Shown piece by piece: positions 57,801-64,000 of a DNA stretch of 64,000 nt. Within the stretch, counting starts at the first letter, position 1, and each line of letters starts with the position of its first letter. The notes below the pieces were generated by a model that saw only the letters and a list, made by a program, of their open reading frames with translations, did not search any database and was not told the DNA's origin. A program made the translations under genes and the position numbers. The stretch lies in contig ML991779.1 in NCBI GenBank assembly GCA_010094025.1, positions 62,001 through 126,000 on the forward strand, written 5' to 3'. Origin of the DNA: Viridothelium virens. Its lineage: Eukaryota > Ascomycota > Dothideomycetes > Trypetheliales > Trypetheliaceae.

Positions 57801-59247
57801 GCGGATGAGGAGTAGAGATCGAGCGGAAATGCTTGGCAAGCCAAGGCCTCTTGATCCCCGAGATATCCCAGTGTCAAGTGGACCGGCTAGACCAAAATCC
57901 GTTACTGCAGCTCTGAAAAATCAAGCAAGACCTCAGAGTTTGTATGAGACCTACCCAGGAGCCCCTCCTGTTCCTGCCCTACCCCAGATGGCTTCACTTG
58001 AGAGCGGCAGCACTGCCGAAATGAAGGAGGATATGACCGTCAACAATCCAAAGACCTTTGAGAGGAGTTTCTCTGAGGGAAAGGTACCTTCTTTACAGCG
58101 AATCGGTCGTGAGGAGACTCGAGCTTTCGATTTGCCACTAGGGGAAACTCAACAAGCAGGATGGCGTGGAAGTGAGAATCGGCAAAAGTTACGGAAGGAG
58201 CGAAGAAGGAGCACCATACGGGACAAAGGGCGCGAGCACAGTCAGCCTCCGAGCCCCATTGAGGAGGAAGAGGGCTCGCCAAAGTCGGATAATGGAATTA
58301 CACAGACAAGGTCGGAGGAAGACGCAAGAAGAAAAAGTATAAGCGCTATCAGTCAGACGCCGTACTCGGGGTCAATCGTACAGACAACAGTGGCAAGGAA
58401 AAGCTTTGAAGGGACCAAATCACTAAAGTCGCCGACGCAGGCATTGGAAGCGCGGTTAAGCAATCTCCCGCAACATTCTTCAAAATACTTTCCCTCCTCC
58501 CAGGAGGCGACGGAAAGTGCGCTCTCCAAAGAAGCCGAGCAAGGACTCAAGGTCTACCCGGAATTCGCCCACCTCCTTTCCGCCCGTGCTTCTGCTAAGG
58601 CCAAAGCTGCTGCCAGCATGACTGAATACTCTTCTTCCAACATCACCATCGACACCATCATCTCCCCCCCGCCTGCCGCTTCAGTCTCCTCTGCCGCTCG
58701 GGCCGCCCACTCAAAACTAAGCCCACTCAGCCCGCCAAGCACGTCGAACATGCCGACGTCTCAGCAACAAGATAAAGACGACACGGTACCTATGCCTCGA
58801 CGCCAGATTCATCCCTCAGCGCGTCCCCGCCAGAGCAGCAGCGGCGGCGACTCCTCCCCCTCATCCTCGTCAGCAGGTCTCCCTCCTACATCTCGCGCGC
58901 CAGAACCACCCCTACACGCGTCCCACCCGACATCCAGCCCACCTCGACCCAAGACCTCCAACGGTCCGACTCCGAGCTCCACCTCCACCTCGCAGTCGCG
59001 GTCGCGGTCGCAACCCGGTCCGCGCCCGACATCGACGGGTGGGACGCTCGCGCCGAATCCTGCACCGGAGCTGGTCTTGCATCGATATTCGGGCGGATTG
59101 AAGTACGGGTGGGAGCGTGGCGCGGGGATCGGCGGGAGCGCGGGGACGCGAGAGGAAGGGAATCGGGCCGGGTGGAAGGGAGTCGGAGATCGGATGAGCT
59201 GGGGCGTGGATTTAGGGGATGTGCCTGTCTTTGTCACGGGGCAGTAG
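54805..59247 (+). CDS. Large disordered fungal protein of unknown function (1480 aa)
   Basis: Single uninterrupted exon. It starts MPLKLFNRGDVDTPPSHKPP and is rich in Ser, Pro, Lys and Arg throughout, with no membrane segment or catalytic motif that I recognise. Short blocks look conserved: DLPKAISLIQELKKNASPED with VLLHKALLPTKD (about 143-175), RLSRTFWLGSPSAEDYRREI (near 475), GTVAASLGVSPYDIAMSGKH (near 915) and VRRPKSLFTMNEEQASEYA (near 980). The C-terminal tail has glycine and tryptophan spacing (GGLKYGWERGAGIGG). Many RxxS sites suggest heavy phosphorylation, so a scaffold role is possible. Family unknown; the length of the open frame makes the gene certain. Confidence 0.85.
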   Translation: MPLKLFNRGDVDTPPSHKPPARRLSKPRTISDSSRSPQKENDSPLSTHNSWMLEDEAVIEVSGGSHRSRSSTRDRLRSQLFSEKFLDNMPQDNRDEQSEDNKRRSWFENSASRLSLSPREPVASPGLTSPGGSKLSLPPDTEMDLPKAISLIQELKKNASPEDLVLLHKALLPTKDEYSPVSASSDDVSPSLLALPTDRTIRRRSIQQAPGVATRLSPRPSPKTSSSEERVVTQVSKRSSREHKEARSLSFPPAAPLHGRSISGGYKGQTSCDQSPSDARAATPSSQTDFGSLSTPGELRITNGAASPDSMRSARKIQKVQRAELKAHKQGTPIPQSREDSTPVSSIAQSMHREDSVHPESLQIPQLRPPLSRDEGYFTASDCTSSSKEVTPSTEDGKKLPPRGRRMSPDLSSLPSQIKENSSPESSRPGGDISHSRTRSGSPFPMKIQDDTEDGLGQNMDVCDEDGSRLSRTFWLGSPSAEDYRREIRSNPYALTDDSETPTPRASPPQERIGNLSLADNYSKQQSRTPEEAFHQLNGSLNSQPAPLNEPFGPTMPSASRSNKATAQPQVDAKSGENPRRFEHRSVSDEEPRKSESSIKKDSSYNSETSSAGQSRQNMQSKHNNPEAPRPIEGGTFGKSLPYLTSGSGFGAQISHSPQVQGSTGEATISQSVERYEVEIASASQGTPAKVKSSSKLRPSAWFSRSSSNLAVNPPKNVSVESFATFNQSDQESRKPKKLQKLRPKSMALAVAIEEDGSSSRPTSKGSKGAASSQENVVKTFTNPAVSQGRPEGDLAEQTRRSAWLGESDGAISQRPGEGSHEKSKRSFSLRSKKSLNPPSKKDNSHAHLSEAATSSETKISRRKSIFGRSKSLSSHSTNHDSSSRPLRNKSSFDKDDEKTGSGSEADGWHQDFGTVAASLGVSPYDIAMSGKHAQKAAWDSRPCAGQPSFPSHSHQAQQLMGQAMQPTGVPHPHQISNAHVRRPKSLFTMNEEQASEYARMRSRDRAEMLGKPRPLDPRDIPVSSGPARPKSVTAALKNQARPQSLYETYPGAPPVPALPQMASLESGSTAEMKEDMTVNNPKTFERSFSEGKVPSLQRIGREETRAFDLPLGETQQAGWRGSENRQKLRKERRRSTIRDKGREHSQPPSPIEEEEGSPKSDNGITQTRSEEDARRKSISAISQTPYSGSIVQTTVARKSFEGTKSLKSPTQALEARLSNLPQHSSKYFPSSQEATESALSKEAEQGLKVYPEFAHLLSARASAKAKAAASMTEYSSSNITIDTIISPPPAASVSSAARAAHSKLSPLSPPSTSNMPTSQQQDKDDTVPMPRRQIHPSARPRQSSSGGDSSPSSSSAGLPPTSRAPEPPLHASHPTSSPPRPKTSNGPTPSSTSTSQSRSRSQPGPRPTSTGGTLAPNPAPELVLHRYSGGLKYGWERGAGIGGSAGTREEGNRAGWKGVGDRMSWGVDLGDVPVFVTGQ

Positions 59248-59987
59248 GATGGCTGGGTTCCGGCATAGGTTGTGGTCTGGGGAGACCGGGGAGGCGAGTG
59301 AATGAGAATTGGTGGGATGGGACCGGTCTACGTTGAGGGAAAGAGGTGGGATATGCGGTTTATTATTTTCGATGCAGAGGCGGAGAGATTGGGGACTATG
59401 GACTCATGCGGTCGCACGGGCTGGTTTGGATTGAGATAACGTAGGGAATGCTGCTCCACGCATATTCAGAGAACGACAGTCAAATATCAGAAAGGACACA
59501 GAACGCCAAGGATGGTGACACGAGTAGTTTATATGGCAGACTGGATCTGGACATCCTCTCTTCCTGAAGTTGATTCTTGTTCTAGGGTGAGGTGCATAGC
59601 TGGGATTTGTCTTTCTAACTGTATATATCTAATGCATCATCGCGTGTAGAAAGTCAGATGTGCAGTAGCATTAATGAGACGGCATGTCCGTTGACGAGAG
59701 AACATGGTGGTGTTATGAAGATTGGTTTAGGGTTCTCGCCGTCTCCGTCTGGGAGAACGGCATTCTCCTCGTTCCAAGCTAGATCCACTGCGATAGCTAT
59801 GTCGTCAATGCCCATATCCCCACACCAAGTATGCTTGTAAGAGCTTTAGCCCTGAGTTTCAGACTGCCTCGTTCACTTTCTGCCGCATCCATGGCTTTGA
59901 TCTTCTCCTCCCTCTGCTTCTCCATCGGTCAACATCTGCTCCTTTCCCCAAGAAATCGCTTGCCTCTTTCGCAGCTGCTGGATCCCA
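59248..59987. other. Intergenic region with a weak coding-like stretch on the minus strand
   Basis: 740 bp between the disordered-protein gene and the small secreted protein. On the minus strand 59657-59806 reads MGIDDIAIAVDLAWNEENAV... to a stop. A second frame further upstream reads MEKQREEKIKAMDAAESERG. They might be exons of a small gene, but I find no convincing splice pair. Confidence 0.3.
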
Positions 59988-60326
59988 TTACGCCTGTTCC
60001 TCCGTCTGCTGTGGTGGCCCTTTATATCGATACGGCGCGGGACGGTACGAGTCAATTTCGGCAGGATCCATGACGTCGTAGCCAGCGAATGTGAGAAGTT
60101 GGTGAGTCAGGTACTTCCTGGTAGTGTCGTCGTCTTTGAGCTCCATTTCCTGCTCGTACGGAAGTCCGTCCTCGTCTATGCGGGTTATTGTCACCCTCTG
60201 ATGGTCACCAGGCCACTCGGGCGAGTCTTGACGTTTGGTCAGCTGATTATCATGAGGACTATTTAGGGGTAAACCAAGAACGCTAAGAGGTACAGCAAGA
60301 GCGAACAGAGCAAGAAGAAGCTTCAT
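59988..60326 (-). CDS. Small cysteine-free secreted pro-protein (112 aa)
   Basis: Starts MKLLLALFALAVPLSVLGLP, a textbook signal peptide with a cleavage site near residue 19. Then NSPHDNQLTKR ends in a Lys-Arg pair at about residues 33-34, a Kex2 processing site. The mature part (~78 aa) is acidic, contains no cysteine and includes ITRIDEDGLPYEQEMELKDD and a Pro/Tyr-rich end (YRPAPYRYKGPP). The in-frame region upstream of this Met is unlike a protein start, so the Met at the signal peptide is chosen. Single exon, no homologue recognised. Possibly a secreted effector or cell-surface peptide; function unknown. Confidence 0.6.
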   Translation of the reverse strand: MKLLLALFALAVPLSVLGLPLNSPHDNQLTKRQDSPEWPGDHQRVTITRIDEDGLPYEQEMELKDDDTTRKYLTHQLLTFAGYDVMDPAEIDSYRPAPYRYKGPPQQTEEQA

Positions 60327-60717
60327 GTTGACCTGAGCGTGTAGTGGATTGCGGTACTGGATTGGTAGTTGGGTGATAGAATCTTTAAGAGGAAACAAAA
60401 GGTATATCAATTATGTTCGGTAGTAGAGTGGCGCAAGCTGTGCCTTTATATTGAGCGTGAGAAAAATCCATTTCAACGAATTGAGGATTGGGGAGCTTCT
60501 CGAAAGTAACTCGGTTTTTGGCTGGGGACTCCCGGCTACATTCAGCATAGGTAGGACCATCAAGATCCTCAGATGGCTCTCCTTTTGATCCACCTTTCCA
60601 TCTCTTCTTGCCCTCCCTACTTTGCCTTCCCTATTTTGTCTTTGGTCCTTGTGTAAACTAAATGTCTCTTGATTTTGTACTGAAGGTCTCGCTAACCGGT
60701 AAAGGTATAAATATCGG

Positions 60718-60733
60718 AGACCTTTAAAGGTCT
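60718..60733. repeat. Perfect 16-bp palindrome AGACCTTTAAAGGTCT
   Basis: Self-complementary, in an AT-rich intergenic stretch; AAGGTCT also occurs at 60683-60689. It could be a dimeric regulator site or a remnant of an element end; no partner repeat was found. Confidence 0.6.
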
Positions 60734-62660
60734 TAGCCCTCCGGTGTCATATTTCCAAAGAGTAGGTACGAAAAGCTTGGTGAGATATAGAGTTTGAGTA
60801 CTTTTTGAAAACACGCATATACGCTACCGAATTACCAAAAGAGAAAGATATGACTGTTAGGCAATTTCACGTATCGAGCAAGTTTAACGTGGCCAATATT
60901 CGAGCTCGCACGTTTAGAGGAATGTTAAGTGAGGCTAAACTTGAAGGTCCCCGATTCAGTACCGAACTAGGCAAGGTCGAGATCTAAAACCATGTAGTCA
61001 GCCGAGACTCGTTTCGATAAGTATCGCTCCATTGACACAAAAGGATTCCAAAGAAAACATTCAATAGGCCTCTGTCCATCCAGGACGAATCGTCCTCACG
61101 AGGCAGATAGGAAGGCAGGGAAGGCCCCATGAACAGTGTCAAATTTTGGCACATGATCTAAAAGCAGCGAGCTAGGCTCTAAGCAGGAACACATCAAGTA
61201 AGAGGTTCGCTAGTGAGCCTCGATACTCATGAGCACCTAGGGTTATCCGATGTCAAAGCCAAGTCTTTTGCAGACTTTGGGGGTTGTTCTTTGCCTTTCT
61301 ACGTCCGCGGTAGCCCGGTACGGATGCCCTTTTCGCCTAATGGTGTTATAGGTTGGAAGCAGGAAATCTTCCACAGTTCACACATCAGCCTTGCTATTCC
61401 GCAAAAACGAATTGTACTCAGCCAGCTCGTTCTGCATAAAGCTCAGTGGCTCACTAGACGCAGAGGCTATAGGATCCGCGCAGTTCGCGGATTCTGCCTA
61501 TCACTTTGGGCCTATTGTCTGGACCGGGAGGTGGCGCAAGTTTCTATAGGCGACCGCCAGCACGCCTGGAGGGCGGTGAACATGCCATGAAAAAGCATTT
61601 GCAAGTCGTCTCCGGCAGCACTGTGAGACTTTCACCGCCGTTGGTATGCATATCATTATATCTGAAAGGGGGCAGTGGGGGTTCGGCTCGCAATCCGGAT
61701 CATCCACACGATCCGACCAGTTGCCTTTCGGCAGGACCGCACTCCTAAGCACGCCAAGTTAGGGAGATGCACAGCCGTATCCTGGGATATCCAGAATAAG
61801 CAGCCAACAGCTGAGCTAGGCGAGAGCGGCTGCGGAAACGTGGTACCAAGACAACTACGTCAGAGGGTCTGAAGAACCAAGAAGAACGATGCGAGCGCGG
61901 AAACAGGAGCTCATTATTGTGATGATGGAAGTAAGCCGGCCATACCGGCTGTGGCGAAGAGGAAATGAGTATTGGAAATGATTTGGTGATTTCGCTTCGT
62001 CTGTCGGGGTTGTCACGATCATGTGAAGCTCCACAACGGTGGGAGATTTGACGTCGTGTATACGCAATGAAATGATCGACCAATTTCCCCAGGTACGGAG
62101 ACAGCCGAGCATTCCACGCGACGTCGAAGTTCACACTGTGTCCAGGTATGTGTTGCGATTGGAATGAGTGGGATACGTGGCCGAGAAGGACGACGTCACA
62201 GGGCGGAAGGGCGGAGCATGGCGAAACGGGGCACAACAAGGTGACGGGATGGTTGTTGTTGGAGTGACCCGGCTGAGGAATCGCTGAGTGGGGGAATGTG
62301 CCACAGAGACGCTGGCTGCCCTTGTTGTATGTCGGATGGGACAATCAATGGCTACGGAGAAGGCGCGGAATTCATGCTGGATAGCAGAGACATAGAACGC
62401 CCACACACCCACACGTAGTGAGGCGGACATGGTGAAACTTGGGCACTTACGGCACTGTAAAACAAGAGCGTGGGGAATCAGGCATGCTCCCACGGTCCCA
62501 TGGGCATCCCTCGGCTCAAAATAGCTGTAAGAGGATGCAGAGGCAGGGGCTGCCCTGTAACCCTGCTTGCTCCTCTGGCCAAGTCGCAATGACGTTGTAC
62601 CTTACCTTATTTGTTTGCCCGCGATGACACGAGCTTGGGCTGTCAGGCAAGCTCCACTCC

Positions 62661-62683
62661 AGCTCCAGCTCCAGCTCCAGCTG
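62661..62683. repeat. Hexamer tandem repeat AGCTCC
   Basis: Three full units and a partial one, followed by a T run, in the upstream region of tps3. Confidence 0.75.
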
Positions 62684-62903
62684 TTTTTTTCTTCCAGGTT
62701 TTGTCATGCCACCCGAGCAGGTTATCTCCTGGCTGTCTTCACCCAAACCTGCCTCGATTCCTACCTACCTACCTAACTCTCCTTCATCATACCCACCTTC
62801 TATCCTAGCCCTGCACATCCGCTTCTCCACAGTTGTCCCTCGGGCAGCGACTCGACTATAATTCACCTCTCGCCTCTTCTCTCAACCGCCTTGTTCGCCC
62901 AGT

Positions 62904-64000
62904 ATGCCCACCTTTGTTGCTGCATTGTAAGTCGCATTCCTGGACTCTTCTCCTAAAAGTCTTCTCATTGCCAACCGGTGTCTCCTCAAACCTCAGATTC
63001 GTTCATAATCTTATCGCGCAGTCTTGCCTGCTTGCCTGCTAATCTTGCAACATTAGTTTCCTACCCTACACCGTCGACTTCCACGATGAACCCAATGATG
63101 CCCAGCAACACTTACAACAGCAACAGCAAGTACCTCCACCGCGGCCGGCTCCACCCATCCGCATCCCCAGTCACAAATCGTTACACGAGCTTCAACAGCC
63201 TAGCCTTTTCACCGGCCCAACGCCTCCCACCACGCCCGATCCGAATGCAGACCTCGAGGAGTTCTTTGCCCAATCCCGCCCGACCGCTGCGAAGCACTTT
63301 CTCAAGCACTCTGATGCTCGGGCTTTCATCCGCAATGATTCTCACATTGATGAATGGGATAGTAGTGCGGGTATTTTCAACCAGCCTCGATCAAGAGCAG
63401 GCCCTGCTCCCCCAGATGACATTCTAGAATATGCCAAGGCACAAGAGAAGCTCAAGCAACAGCGGGAACGAAAGCAGTCGCCTCGCACCCGTTCATCTCG
63501 CGCATCCAGTGGCGAGCGCTTCACCGGCGATAACTGGACCATCGAGCCTGCCGTACAAGGCAACGGTGGTCTTGCCAATGCTGTTCGAGCTGCCCAGAAT
63601 TCCCAGAACGTTGAGGACGTCCTGTGGGTCGGCACCTTGGGCTTCCCCACTGACACACTTCTGGATGGCAAGAAGGAGGAAATTTCGGAAAGACTGGAGA
63701 ATGAGTACGATGCCTTGGCCGTCTATGCCAGCGATAGCGACCTTGACGGCCACTACGCGCATTACTGCAAGACCATCTTGTGGCCAGTCCTGCATTATCA
63801 GATTCCTGATCACCCGAAAAGCAAAGCCTACGAAGACCACTCATGGGTTTACTATGTCAATATCAACCAAGCATTCGCCGACAAGATTTGCAGGAGCTAC
63901 AAGCGTGGTGACACCATTTGGATCCACGACTACCATCTTCTCTTGGTTCCTGGCATGATCAGAAAGAAGTTGCCAGATGCCCAGATTGGCTTCTTCCTTC
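62904..64000 (+). CDS. tps3: Trehalose-6-phosphate synthase complex large subunit (Tps3/Tsl1 type), 5' part
   Basis: Regulatory large subunit of the trehalose synthase/phosphatase complex, a cytosolic stress-protectant pathway. The model is join(62904..62926, 63057..>64000), open to the right edge. Exon 1 is a 23-nt coding stub (MPTFVAA plus two bases); the 130-nt intron GTAAGT...CATTAG gives MPTFVAAFFLPYTVDFHDEP, the start shared by fungal Tps3-type proteins. A Gln/Pro-rich linker and an ERKQSPRTRSSR basic patch precede the GT20 domain: GNGGLANAVRAA, VEDVLWVGTLGFPTDTLLDG, CKTILWPVLHYQIPD and DTIWIHDYHLLLVPGMIRK. The GNGGL...GTLGFPTD start is Tps3/Tsl1-like rather than the catalytic Tps1. The catalytic and phosphatase parts lie outside the window. 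Confidence 0.92.

Larger units (their letters stand above)
60327..62903. other. Intergenic region with an AT-rich stretch, upstream of tps3
   Basis: 2.6 kb without a supported gene. 60650-61000 is AT-rich and carries a 16-bp perfect palindrome at 60718-60733. Short open frames at 60805-60987 and 61213-61590 have no domain. 62661-62683 is an AGCTCC repeat and 62762-62776 a CTACCTAC run, both in the tps3 promoter or leader. Confidence 0.5.

Noticed and set aside
60805-61590. Short frames in the AT-rich gap considered as transposon remains
   Set aside because: No transposase, reverse transcriptase or terminal repeats recognisable; left as unexplained DNA.

Overview
This is a 64 kb piece of a filamentous ascomycete (Pezizomycotina) chromosome. 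The genes are dense, about 20 in all, mostly with zero to five short introns (49-151 nt, GT...CTAAC-like branch...AG). They encode fungal forms of housekeeping proteins plus fungal-specific families: a Zn2Cys6-type regulator, a GCK-III kinase, a Mug190/tricalbin-type protein, secreted GH20 and GH35 enzymes and a Tps3-type trehalose subunit. I saw no rRNA, tRNA, CRISPR, virus-like element or recognisable transposon. I cannot place the species below Pezizomycotina.

Left part (1-16.6 kb): the 3'-truncated spliceosomal DEAD-box helicase Prp28 (-) diverges from a Rad60/Esc2/NIP45-type SUMO-like-domain protein (+). Next come an uncharacterised secreted 607-aa protein (+), proteasome beta7 (Pre4, +) facing the peroxisomal RING protein Pex10 (-), an HCNGP/SAP30BP-type protein (-) diverging from proteasome beta6 (Pre7, +), and a large SMP/C2-domain membrane-contact protein (-). 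Two subunits that are neighbours in the 20S beta ring are therefore encoded within about 6 kb.

Middle part (16.6-41.5 kb): a six-exon Zn2Cys6-type transcription factor, a Gts1/Ucp3-like ArfGAP with UBA domain and Gln-rich tail, a GT8-type Golgi glycosyltransferase, mitochondrial Mdm31 (-) diverging from the ribosome-assembly KH protein Pno1 (+), translation factor eIF3m, UMP-CMP kinase Ura6 (-) with a probable membrane-anchor extension added by splicing, and a GCK-III/Ste20 kinase. A decayed ankyrin-like fragment lies near 41 kb.

Right part (41.5-64 kb): secreted GH20 hexosaminidase (-) and GH35 beta-galactosidase (+) share a 930-bp promoter with candidate CreA sites, which suggests co-regulated glycan breakdown. 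After a 4-kb gene-poor stretch come a C2H2 zinc-finger regulator with a long upstream-ORF leader, a 1480-aa disordered fungal protein, a small cysteine-free secreted pro-protein (-), and the 5' end of the Tps3-type trehalose synthase subunit, which runs off the right edge.

Gene models were built by hand: intron borders were chosen so that the reading frame and family conservation continue across them. No single new 'system' stands out. The best leads are the splice-dependent Ura6 extension, the recurrent intergenic 9-mer TACGGAGTA, the GH20/GH35 pair, the spliced upstream ORF of the C2H2 gene and the uncharacterised 607-aa secreted family.
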